A program made the translations under genes and the position numbers. Of a stretch of 64,000 nt of DNA, positions 21,826 through 33,030 are shown piece by piece. Within the stretch, counting starts at the first letter, position 1, and each line of letters starts with the position of its first letter. A model generated the notes under the pieces. It ran no database searches. It had not been told where the DNA came from and saw only the letters and a list, made by a program, of their open reading frames with translations. Location: positions 410,781 through 474,780 of the forward strand of contig WTPW01000067.1 of assembly GCA_009809945.1 (NCBI GenBank), read 5' to 3'. This DNA is from Gigaspora margarita (taxonomy: Eukaryota > Glomeromycota > Glomeromycetes > Diversisporales > Gigasporaceae).

Positions 21826-22797
21826 TAGTTATAACCAAAATAAAATTAACTTTAAAAAAAAAGAACATGAAGCACTTACATATTGCCAAAAGTTTGATAA
21901 AGTAGATAAACTAAATAATGATAAAATATCTAGATAAAATTCTATACAATATTCTGCTAGTAACTTCTTTAGAAAATTATTAGAAATATTCAATATCTAT
22001 ATACTATATACACTATTTAATCTGTCCCAATACTGGAGAAAAACTTAAACATTTGATCCTGAAGGATTCTATAAACAAAATAGAAAAATCTTGATATCTC
22101 CTACCTACAAGTTTGATTTTGATAAAATAATTATTATCCAGTACATCTCAGTATGCTAAACCAGAATCTTCAAAATTTGTATATAGTTGCTTAGTACAAA
22201 ACATTTTCTTATATATTTTGATGAAAACCTTTAACATATATATATACATAATCTTTAAAAACAATTTATTTACTTAACTAAATTTTTATTAATTTTTAAT
22301 TTAGTACATTTTACCCAAATTCTAATTATATACTACAAGCTTCCTAACCCTATTCTAAATTAAAAATATTTCTAACACTATACAAGACCCAACTTTGCCA
22401 AGAATTCGAATCTACTGCATTTTATCTAGTAAGTTTATAAATCTACCAAAATCCCAAAGCCCAAAATTGCTAAAATCCAATTCCACTGCCTCCTGTTCCA
22501 GTATTCTAACCACTAACTAAAGCTTCAACTCCTCTAGAGATCCACCTTCTAACTAATTCATTGAACCTAATTTAATTCACTCTGTTAAAGAACAAACAAA
22601 CAATAAAAAGCCAGTACTTATCTTATTAAAGATCCTACTATAAAGAGTGATCATTTTGTCTACACTGATTATCTCCTTCATCATCTTTTTGCATTAATCA
22701 TATTATGCACATTAATGATCTCCCCAGTGTTGATTATTCTATTTAACAATATATAAAAGATCATTATTAATTATGATTAAGAAAAAGTTTTTTTTAA
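21826..22797. other. No recognisable gene or element
   Basis: AT-rich with scattered CT tracts. No frame of note, no paired inverted repeats with target duplications seen. Confidence 0.3.
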
Positions 22798-22799
22798 TA

Positions 22800-24726
22800 C
22801 AGTGGCCTACAATATTATTGTGGACACTTTTTAAAAATTTATACAGAGCTAAATATTTAAGTTATTAAACTAAAAATTAAATTATAAATTCTTTAAATCT
22901 ATATCTTTTAAATAAAAAAAGTTTTATAAGATTTTATACTACAGTTTTTAAAATAATTAAGTTTAAGTAAAATATTAGCTTTTTATATTTAACTAGTTTT
23001 TATTATTGTACAAAATTAATTAAAATAATAACTGTATAGCAAAATTAATTTTTATTAAGCTAATTGAATTTCAAAAATAAGCAAAAATATTCAGAATAAC
23101 AAATTACATATAATCTCAAATTTTTATAAAATTTTAAAAAATATTAAAGTAGTTATTATTTTTAAATATAGTAATACAATTATTCATTCAAAATTATATC
23201 AATTACCAGATATAGAGGTTGGCTAAAGCAGAGTGAGTTTTGATTGTCTATATGCATAATATCAATTAGTAAATGATTATTTATATTTGCAAACAAAACT
23301 TGGTATTTTTTATGTCTTTTAGCAAAGGTTTCTCAACAGCTATGTAATTAAACTTAATAAAAATTTTTTATTCAATTCTACAAACTTGCAGAATTGGAAA
23401 AAAAGGATTCATTGGGTTAGACCTAGTAATTATTGAGAAACGTTTGTTTAAAGTTTAAAAAAAACATCAAAATCTTAAGAGAAATACAGATATATTATAG
23501 CTACAATTATAAATTTAAATAAAAAAATTTCTTGATAATTACTGAACCAAATTCAATAAAATTTTTTTTTTAATTCTACAAGCCTGTAGAATTAAAGCAA
23601 AAGAATATATTGAACTTGGATTTGTAGTTGTTGAGAAATATTGATTAAAACTTCAAAAAAATTTAGCTACAACTTCTCTTTTATAGGTGCTAAAATTTAA
23701 TGAAGATTACTCAATACATACTAATCAAATTCGATCAAGATTTTTTATTTTAATTCTATAAGATTATGGAACTAAATAAAAAAAATTTTTTGATCGAATT
23801 TTATCAAGTAATTTTTGTTTAAAATTGAAGTATCTGTTAAAGAAAACCTGTAGTTAAATTTTTTTTTAGCTTTCAATAAATATGCCTCAACAACTACCAA
23901 TCCAAATTCGATTATTTTTTTTATTTTAATTCTACAATTTTGTTGAGTTATAATAAAAAAATTTTCATTAAATTTGGTTTGGTAATTATCAAGAAATTTT
24001 ATTTAAATTTTAAAAAACATGATTGTAACCATATATTTGTATTTCTCTTAAGATTTTGATAATTTTTTTAAACTTTAAACAAACGTTCTCAATAACTACC
24101 AAGCCAAACTCCATGAATCTTTTTTATTTAATTCTGCAAGTTTGTAGAATTGAATAAAAAAATTTTTATTAAGCTTAATTATATAACTGTTGAGAAAACT
24201 TTGCTAAAAGATATAAAAATACCAAATTTTGTTTATAAATATAGATAATCATTCACTGATCGATATTATGCATGTAGACAATCAAAACTCACTCCACTTT
24301 AGCTGCCTCCAGATATAGTAATTTATTACTATATATAGTAATTTATTACTATATATAGTAATTAAATAAATATTTTTGAAAAATTATAAAATTTTTAAAA
24401 TATAAGCAATTTGTTATGCTAAATAACTTTATTTAAAAAAATTGCCAGTTTATTAATAAAAAATTTAAGTTATATATTACTATATTTAATAATTCTAGTT
24501 ACTATGAAAACTATATTAAACTTTAGAAAATCAGTCAAATGTAAAAATCTAAAATTTTATTTAAACTTAATTATCTCAAAAATTGTAGTATAAAAATTTT
24601 TAAACTTTTTTTTATTTAAAAAGATATAGATTTAAAAGAATTTATAATTTATTTTAGCTTAATATCTTAGATATTTAGCTCTATATAAATTTTAAAAAGT
24701 GTCTACAATAATATAGTAAGTCACTG
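22800..24726. mobile_element. TIR element, AGTGGCC family copy 1, TA target
   Basis: The ends CAGTGGCCTACAATATTATT and, opposite strand, CAGTGACTTACTATATTATT open inverted repeats of ~170 bp (AGACACTTTTTAAAAATTTA, then AGATATAGATTTAAA). TA flanks lie at 22798-22799 and 24727-24728. Its own interior (23050-23206 and 24310-24550) aligns with copy 2 (28771-36035). A foldback (23215-24309) is inserted in it. No transposase. Confidence 0.8.
23215..24309. mobile_element. 1.1-kb foldback element inside copy 1
   Basis: The ends GAGGTTGGCTAAAG and, opposite strand, GAGGCAGCTAAAG continue as inverted GAGTGAGTTTTGATTGTCTA arms. Target duplication CAGATATA (23207-23214 and 24310-24317; 9 bp if a further C is counted). 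The corresponding site in copy 2 near 32322 reads CTAAATATAGTAA once, uninterrupted. The interior has nested smaller palindromes with AATTCTACAA cores and TTGAGAAA-like repeats, related to 48135-49015. Confidence 0.75.
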
Positions 24727-24728
24727 TA

Positions 24729-25729
24729 GTAAGATAAAAAAAAACTAACATACTAGCCTATATCAAACCATGTACAAGAAAAGCTATATAGGTCCAGTAC
24801 CAAGTTCCAAAGCTGATGAAACAAGATTATACTACAAAACAAGATGAAAAGAAAGTTAGAAAATGATAGTAATAAGAGGATTCTAAAAAGACTTATACTT
24901 ATCTCAAGCATCCAAAAGCTCTATCCAAAAAGCAATCCAATTCTACGCATGAAGTTGCTAAATCTCTTGTTTTGAATAGTATTAAAATTTCTTATACTCT
25001 AAAAAGTTCAAATATTCTAGAAAGATTGGCCAAGACTTTTGTAATAGGATATTGAAATAAAACCTATGCTAAAGTTAAAGAGAATTAAATTAGTTAATTA
25101 GATTTACATATAAATATATACTTCTTTTCTAAATTTGGCTACTGCGATTTGCTTTGAATTGTTATTCCTGAAGCAAGAAAGGTCCTAATAAAGATATACA
25201 AAATCAATATAGGAAAAAAAGTTAATAAACAACTATTCAGATTATTTAACATATATACACACAAGACTATTTACAAAAAGAACAAAAGTACAACACCTCT
25301 TTTGAAAGAACCTAAAAAAATTCAAAATCTAACCTTTTATAAATTGCCAAACATTTTAGACTAAACAAAACATGACAGATCCAGAGCAAAAGAAGAAGTT
25401 AATAAGAATTACAAAAAAATTTCAAAAAAATCCATATCTTATCTATTGACAAAACTCATAAAGGCTCTAAACCTACCGAAAAATTGCTCAAAAAACTCTG
25501 AAAAATTAGTTTCTGTAATACTACTTTGTCACTACAATGAGCAAGAAAAAAAATACATGCATTGTAAATATAGAGGTTATTTAGGCTATATTTAATCTAA
25601 AAAGTAGTAAAAAAACCAGAGAAACTTGTCCTCCAGGTTGCAAAGATCGCATACTATGAATACTTTTCATTATATCTGCAAAGGCTTAAAGTTGTTTTTA
25701 ATAATAGGTGTAAAGGGCATGCTATTTAT
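24729..25729. other. No recognisable gene or element
   Basis: Purine-rich on the plus strand, no frame over 60 codons. A trace such as AAGCTGATGAAACAAGATTA looks coding-like for a few codons only. Confidence 0.3.
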
Positions 25730-25731
25730 TA

Positions 25732-26258
25732 CCGTATATTGCCAAAAATAAGCTACCTCCAAAAATAAGCCACCCCCTCTTTTGGTTAAGAAACACAAAA
25801 ACGTCTTTGATTCAAAAATAAGCTACTCTATAATAAATGAAAGTTGCTACATAGTAAAGTTCAAATTTTACTAAGCAAATCGATTAAAGTCATTTAAGTA
25901 AACTAATTCAGAAGATCAAAATACATATACTCTAAAATTTACAACTAATAAAATTAAAGAGCTTTTTATTAATTTTTATATTTAATGAAGAGATTAAAAT
26001 TTTATTAGCAAAATATATTCATTGAAAGTAAAAAGTAAAAGTCAAATAATGAAAAGTACTCCTATTCTGATGAAACTTTTAGAATAGGTGTAGTTTAGTC
26101 TCCCAAATATGTTTCTTAAGCACTAATAACAGATTTACATAGTAGAATGTAGACTTTACTATGTAACAACTATTGGTGATTGACCAAAAATAGGCTATCC
26201 CCAGATTTTTTGTGTCCAAAATCATCCAAAAAAGTAGCTTATTTTCGGGCACATATAG
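25732..26258. mobile_element. AATAAGCTAC-type MITE, copy 1
   Basis: The ends CCGTATATTGCCAAAAATAA and, opposite strand, CTATATGTGCCCGAAAATAA both lead into GCTAC. TA flanks at 25730-25731 and 26259-26260. The arms are inverted over most of the length and include TCAGAAGATCAAAATACAT. Related copies: 28004-28515 and 50612-51145. Confidence 0.8.
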
Positions 26259-26260
26259 TA

Positions 26261-27336
26261 TGTGATTTTTATTATAGATATATGGACAGTGATGGTGATT
26301 TCATCTATATATTATATTAACAAATCAAAATTAGATAAAATAATTATACTATACATAGATGGGATAGCTATTAAGTAAAAAATATCACATGATAAATGGC
26401 ACACCCCTAAACTTGTGCAAGGTATTATCTCTATAAATTCAGTAAAAAGAGTAAGCTGAAATATAAATCAAATATTAGCAATATTAATACAGGAACATTT
26501 TCTGACAAAAATGATATCCGTCTTCTTGACATTTTTATTGTAGCTGATAAAATAGAATTTTTGGAAATTCAACAAGTTAAAAGACATTAGATTTGCTTGG
26601 AATCTTCTGGAAGACTTTACATAAATATTTTAAACAAGACCTACAGAAGCTACTCAAGTTCAAGAATGAAAGAAGAATCAGACCAACACTACTCTAAGCA
26701 CCTGAACCCATGAAAGAAGTTACCAAAAATTAGATAATGATAAAGAACTTAGCAAGAAAACTTTATGAAAGGCACAATCAACAAAAATGCTAAAAAATGA
26801 TGAGACAATAAACCCAAAAGAACAAACTGCACTAATGAAAAACCTTAGAGCATATAACATGAAAAATGGTGAATACCAGAAATAGTACTTATCTCAAAAA
26901 TGTAAGACTAGATCCATACTGACAATACAAAAGAAAAATCTAATACCAAAGAACAACAATGCCCAAATAAATATATAACAAAGACCTTGACACTGACTAC
27001 TATGATAAAAAAAGTCCACAAACTTCAAAAATAACTACCCTGAGTTCTAAGTTGATGCCCTATATATATAAAGAAAAAGAATTAATATAAGTATTCACCA
27101 GAAAAATTTTTAATTTTAATATTACATATGATCTTTTAGTATAATGTAGCGACTATTACTATAATTATAACAAATATAATATGTACTATAACTCATAATA
27201 AAACTAGGAATCAGAGCCACATAAAATTTATGCCAATGATTAATTATATCACTTACTTCAAAGCTGCACAAAGTATTCAATAAACAATTTGAACATTTTC
27301 ATGAAATACAAAAATAAGTTTAGGAGAATGTTGTAG
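26261..27336. other. No recognisable gene or element
   Basis: A-rich plus strand. No open frame, no TIR pair. A short direct AAGAACAAA-type bias only. Confidence 0.3.
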
Positions 27337-27344
27337 ATATAGCA

Positions 27345-28738
27345 TAGAGGCTTGTATTGGGTCCTGAAGCCCAGCCTGGCCCAGGCCTGCCTGGCCCAGT
27401 TTGCAGGCCAGGCCAGGCCTAACAATTGAATTTTATAATTGTGGTCTGGGCTGGGCCTAAAATTTTATAATTGCGGGCTAGGCCAGACCTAAAATTTTAT
27501 AATTGTGGGTTGGGCCAAGCTGGGCCAAACTAAATTTAATAATTAATTATAATTACAAATTAGATTAGATTATAAATTTTTGTTTATTAAAAATCTTTTT
27601 TTTAAATTAAAGTTTAAATATATATCTATGTATTTTTTAATATTAAACAAATTTAGGCCATACAAAATTAATCAATTGGTTTTCATAACCCAGCCGTGTC
27701 AATATTTGGAAACTTATATAAAATTTTTTTTATATGTTTTAATAACCAGGTGGAAATTAAAAAAAAATTTTTTTACAATTTTATAAAATTTTATATATGA
27801 AATTAAAAAAAAAAAGCTGGCCAGCTGGGTCAAATAAAAAGTTTTATGTTATGAAAACCAAGCAATTAAATTTGTAATGGCTTTACTTAGTATATTAAGT
27901 TAAAATTAATTAGTAAAACTTTTAACAATAATAAAATTTTATAAAATTTTATTATTATTCTAATAAAATTTTACTAATAAATTCTAACTTTATATATTAA
28001 ATACCATATATTCCCAAAATAAGCTCCCATTTTTGGAAGAAAAATTATATGAAAATAGTGTGAGTAGCTTATTTTAGAATAAAAACAACTTTTTATTATT
28101 TGCAAAATATTTTATTAAGTAAATTGATAATAGTTATTCAAAAGATCAAAATACATATATTTTTAAAATTTTATGCAAATTGGATATCTTTTTATTAATT
28201 GACTTTGATTTTTACATTCAATGAATATAATTTTAAAAAAATTTTTAAATTTTTTATTGAATGTAATATACAAAAACATATTAATTAAAAGTTATCTAAC
28301 TCGGATAAAACTTTTAAAATATATGTATTTTGCTCTTGTGAACAACTTTTACTTAATAAGATAGATTGACTTACTTTGTAAAATTTTAACTTTATTATAG
28401 AGTAACTACTGATAATTGTATAAATAGCTTATTTTAAATATAAGTAGTTTTTATATTTTTCTTCTAAAAAAGAAAGTAGCTTATTTTCAGAGTAGCTTAT
28501 TTTCAGAAATATATATAAATTTGTTTAGCACTAAAAAATATACATATTTATAAAATAAATTAATTTATAAACTTATTATCTGTTATATTTAATAAAAATT
28601 TTAATTTATTTTAAATTTATATATTTGCAGGCCCAAAATTTAAATTAATTAAAGTGGGCTGGGCCAGGCTGGCAAAAAATTTTTAACCCTAATTGCGGGC
28701 TGGGCCAGGCTGAAATTTTTGAAATTTGCAGGCCTCTA
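27345..28738. mobile_element. hAT-like element with GGGCCTGG-rich subtermini
   Basis: The ends TAGAGGCTTG and, opposite strand, TAGAGGCCTG are flanked by a perfect 8-bp duplication ATATAGCA (27337-27344 and 28739-28746). Subterminal regions repeat GGCTGGGCCAGGC-type motifs (27365-27540 and 28628-28735), a sharp GC contrast with the surroundings. The interior has no transposase and contains MITE 28004-28515. Similar GC-rich subtermini occur in 16745-18453. Confidence 0.85.
28004..28515. mobile_element. AATAAGCTAC-type MITE, copy 2
   Basis: The ends CATATATTCCCAAAATAAGC and, opposite strand, TATATATTTCTGAAAATAAG. TA flanks at 28002-28003 and 28516-28517. Nested in the hAT-like element 27345-28738. 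An extra GAGTAGCTTATTTTC unit is duplicated at the right end. Confidence 0.75.
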
Positions 28739-29101
28739 ATATAGCATATATTGCACATGTAATAGATATATAGTGGCCTACCATATTATTGTAGACACTT
28801 TTTAAAAATTTATATAGAGCAAATTTATAAGATATTAAGCTAAAAATAAAAATATAAATTTATTAAATCTATATCTTTTAAATAAAAAAAATTTAAAAAA
28901 TTCTATGCAGTACTTTTTAAAATAACTAAATTATTTAAATTGTAAATATTACACAATTGCAAAAATTATAATGTTAAAAAAACAATTAAAATAATATGTT
29001 TATAGTAAAAGTTAATTTTTTTTAAGTTAACTATATTTCAAAATTAAGTAAAAATTATTCAGCATAACAAATTATAAATAACAAGACCAAATAAGATTAT
29101 A

Positions 29102-29281
29102 ATGTTAAATAATCGTGAACTGAACATATCATTTTTTGAAAGATATGAAAAATTAATTAAAAATTTAAATGATGCTTTAGGAATTAATACAAAAATAGTA
29201 AAGAGGTACAAAAATACTTTAATGAAATTTGAACTTGTGCAAAATGTAATTAATCTAATATGTATTGGACTAGCATATTAG
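29102..29281 (+). CDS. Short hypothetical ORF, 59 codons
   Basis: ATG to TAG frame at the left edge of the insertion in 28771-36035. The product has a balanced charged/hydrophobic pattern (FFERYEKLIKNLNDALGI, then KIVKRYKNTLMKFELVQN), compatible with two amphipathic helices and unlike a translated simple repeat. No family was recognised, and no promoter or intron was assigned. It may be a fragment of a longer element protein or chance. Confidence 0.25.
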   Translation: MLNNRELNISFFERYEKLIKNLNDALGINTKIVKRYKNTLMKFELVQNVINLICIGLAY

Positions 29282-29454
29282 CCTGTGCCTCCAGCACAGG
29301 TTAAGGGTAGTCAATTTAAATTAATGCATAGTAATTTATTGAACAATTGAATTATTATGATTAATTATACATTGTCCTGAAACACAATTGTTATAGTAAA
29401 ATAAATTAAACTTCATACTCACACTGGTAATTTATTGAATAATTATCGCAGTTG

Positions 29455-30660
29455 CAAACTGATGTACTTTTTGATCAAATTTGTAGATCTCTGCACAAAC
29501 ATACAATCACTGCAATCACTGATAAGCTCGTCAACAAAGTGACAGAGCAGTCATTATTGCGAGATCAACTAATTTTATTGCAGATCATCTAGATTTTTTT
29601 TATAGTTTGTGTTTTTGATTAAGGCTTCTTGTTTAAGGGCGGGGTTTGTTTGTTGTTTTTGTTATAGTATCATATGATTTTAGCAAATTTAGATTTCGAT
29701 GAATATTGGTAAAGAGGATATATTGAAGTAGGGCTAAGTGTATGAATAGTAGCTATGGGCATGCGGATATTAAAGAATGAAGTTATAAGGGTTTGTTGTT
29801 TCAGAATTGAAGAAGTTATCTTTGGTTTTGCTATTGCTCACCTTGGTTCTATCTCCTGCCCCCTATTTTAAGTGGCTTGCACGTATTATTAGTATTAGTT
29901 ATAGCTACAGTAGATATTGTAATATGTTTTTTGGATTTTATTGCTACATGGTAGTACAAGAACCATAAGTAGTAATTTTTGGGCTCCACGGCTACAGGGG
30001 CAGTGCAGCAACCTTTATTAATGGACAGTTAGAATTCTTAGCTGCAGTAGCAGCAAGGATCTTATTAGTAAATAAAAGGCTCTGCAGTTGCAGTGACAGT
30101 GCAAGGACCTTTAAAATGAGCAGTTAGGAACTGAGGCTGCAGTAGCAGTACAAGGACCTTATTAATAGTAAGTTAGAATCCACGGTTACAGTGGTAGTTT
30201 AAGGACCTTATTAATGAATTTATGCTCTATGGCTATAGAGGCAGTGCAAGGACCTTATTAGTGAATAGTTAGGCTCCACAGCTGCAGATGCAGTGCAAGG
30301 ACCTTATTAATGGACAGTTAGAGTTCACAGCTGCAGTAGTAGTGCAAGTACCTAAAAGAGATACACAAGATGGCATCCCAATTCTCTTTTTAGCTATATA
30401 TATATGTTAGCTATATTGCTTATGTTGTGGTTTCATGTTGTAGGAAGGGCATAGTGGGACCTTTGGGTTTAGAAAATTTGGGAACTGAAGGGTCAGTAAT
30501 TTATGTGTCTGATAGGTTGAGAGAATAATTGGTACAGGTTCAGATAAGTTTTTATAAACTATTAGATATTGAGTTTCAAGTATGTAACTCTAGAGTTTTT
30601 TTGAATAGCGAACCTATTCCCATATATTTTTTTGTATATAGCAATAAAGTAGCTAATTGA
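29455..30660. repeat. Dispersed repeat family D, copy B, with expanded minisatellite
   Basis: Shares ordered blocks with 17280-18010 (GATTTTAGCAAATTTAGATT, ATATATTGAAGTAGGGC, CCCAATTCTCTTTTTAGCTA, TTTGGGTTTAGAAAATTT). Between the blocks, 29985-30350 carries roughly seven degenerate units of CTGCAGTGGCAGTGCAAGGA plus CCTTATTAATGGACAGTTAG (about 50-60 bp each); copy A has only about two. No coding potential. Confidence 0.65.
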
Positions 30661-30689
30661 GCAATAATAATTGAGCAATTACTTGGTTG

Positions 30690-31250
30690 TTGTCCAGTTG
30701 CGCTAGTAATTTATTGGACGATTAAATGATTATGGTTAATTGCACATAGAATGCAATTGTTAAAGTAGAAAGAATTAAACTTCATTCTCACTCTGGTAAT
30801 TTATTGAACAATTAAATAGATTATAGCTAATAATACATTGTCTTAAAACACAATCATCAAAGTGAACAGAATTAAACTTCATACTCGCCTGATGATTTAT
30901 TGAGTGATTAAATGATTCTCTTGAAACACAATCACGTTAAAGTGAACCAAATTAAACATAATACTTACCCTGGTAATTTTATTGAATTATTAAATTTTTA
31001 TGGTTAATCATACATTTGAGCAGAATTAAATTTTATATTCATTCTGGTAATTTATTAAATGATTAAATGATTATAGTTAATCATACATTTTTCTAAACAC
31101 AATTGTTAAAGTGAACAAAATTAAACTTCGTACACACCCTGGTATTTATTGAATGATTAAATAATTATAGTTAATTATACACACATTCTCTTGAAAACTA
31201 TCATTAAAAGTGAAAAGAATTAAATTTCATTCTCGCCCTGGTGGTCTGTT
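30690..31250. repeat. ~105-bp degenerate tandem repeat
   Basis: At least five units of CTGGTAATTTATTGAA, ATTAAATGATTATAGTTAAT and AAACACAATTGTTAAAGTGA with AATTAAACTTCATACTC. One further unit lies apart at about 29320-29430. Spacer-like, no gene. Confidence 0.65.
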
Positions 31251-32250
31251 ACAAATCTTTTTTTTTGTTAGTTGACAGAAGTTAACAAATCGAAAAAATA
31301 ACTAATCAGAGATATATCAGAAACGACTAGTCAGGCAAAATTGCTTTTAAAAAGTTTTTTCATAACTACATTTATGGATACAATATCATGCACGAGCACC
31401 TACTAAGTATCATGATCAACTAACATATATGAAAAAATCTTGTACACATATAACTTATTAGCAGAGCCTACTCACTATATTATGATTATCCCAATGTACA
31501 GTACAATATATGTTGAAAAGTATTGCACGCATGTTCCAAAAGTTGGATTAGTCTGGACTAATATGCTGGAGTTAAGTTTTATTTGTTGAATGCACTTATT
31601 ACATTTGACTGTAGTTTGTCATTATGCATTATTAAACTGATATGGGATAAGCTTCTGAAAATAGCAATTCATATTATAAATTGTGGTCTGCTGCAACTTG
31701 AGTTTGCATGTGGCCATTTGCACCTCTGACTTGCTTTTATTCTCATAGCAATCCTTATTGGGCTAGTGATTGCCATTTAAAGCAGAACATTAAATTCGTA
31801 CTCACCTGAAGTTGGTTGTATCAATTTGGCTTTAAGCTTGATCAAACCAGTTCAGACTAGTTTTCACCATTGGTTTCATGAGCACCTTCTCCTGCTTGGC
31901 ATCTTTTCAATCTGTCAACCTCACATCGACTCAAAAAAAAACTTGTCGCAATGATCATTAACAGGATTTACAGGTATTGCTATAGAATCTTTTCTTGTTA
32001 GGTTAATCATGATTGCAAGTATTAACATTTTATTTTAAAATAAAATTTGTGAGAAAAAATAGAATATAGTACATACAAATGTACAAATACTGTATACTTA
32101 ATATGCACATATATGCATGAATATTATATAAGTGCATTGCAAAGCAAAAATGCCACCCTGTTACCAATATAATAATTAGCACACCATCATAAAAAAGGAT
32201 TATTTGGCACCATTATCCCCCATTCTGCCTTATTATAAGGATTACAAATT
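31251..32250. other. Right part of the large insertion; nothing recognised
   Basis: Mixed composition. No frame over 60 codons. The insertion's right junction lies near 32250, where alignment to copy 1 of the AGTGGCC family resumes (ACAAATTTTTATAAAATTTT). Confidence 0.3.
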
Positions 32251-32521
32251 TTTATAAAATTTTAAAAAATATTAAGTTAGTTATTACTTTTAAATATTAG
32301 AATCAAATTATTAAATTAAATTAACAAATTACTAAATATAGTAATTTTATTACTTTATATAGTAATTTAGTAAATAAATTTTTAAAAATTATAAAACTTT
32401 CAGAATATATACAATTTGTTATGCTAAATAATTTTATTTAAAAAAAATTGCTAGTTTTTTCATAAAAAATTAAGTTTATATATTACTATATTTAGTAATT
32501 TGTGCTACTATAAAATATATT

Positions 32522-32784
32522 TATATATTTTTTTTTTATTTGTTAATGTCAAGTACAGGAATAGGATAGTAAGTTACAATTATATCAGGATGATATATAA
32601 AGAAATACTATATTTAAAATTCCTAACTAATCATCTAAAATCTATGCAATAGAGCAAGCCTTCACTTGCAGTCAGGGCTAACCATTGAACTGCTACAGAA
32701 AGAAGATGTGACATTTCACCTCATACTTTTCTATTTCAAACTAAAAGATTAAATTTTTAGTTTAAGAAGGCTAGAGAAAACCAA
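32522..32784 (-). mobile_element. Poly(A)-tailed retroposon with 12-bp TSD
   Basis: Flanked by a perfect direct repeat ATAAAATATATT (32510-32521 and 32785-32796). On the minus strand it ends in an A-rich tail next to the left copy, the hallmark of target-primed retroposition. Its middle reads GTAGCAGTTCAATGGTTAGC, which resembles a tRNA D-arm/A-box, so a SINE or other Pol III transcript is likely. No clear B box, and it is unrelated to SINE 3920-4684. Copy 1 of the AGTGGCC family shows the uninterrupted site. Confidence 0.7.
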
Positions 32785-33030
32785 ATAAAATATATTAAAA
32801 ATTAGCAAATCACAAAAATAAAAAATCTAAAATTTACTAAAATCTAATTATTTTAAAAAGTATTGCATAGAATTTTATAAACTTTTTTTTTTATTAAAAG
32901 ATATAGATTTAATAAATGAAGTTTTCTTAAAATCATCCTGGATGATTTTGTTAAAAATCATCCATGATTATCTGATATATAAATAATCAATAATCATTCA
33001 TAATAATTGATCCTTTTTTTTTTTTTACTA

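Noticed and set aside
21502-21937. Plus-strand frames at 21502-21684 and 21728-21937
   Set aside because: They translate dispersed repeat R2 and its AT-rich flank; the R1 copy does not preserve the frames.
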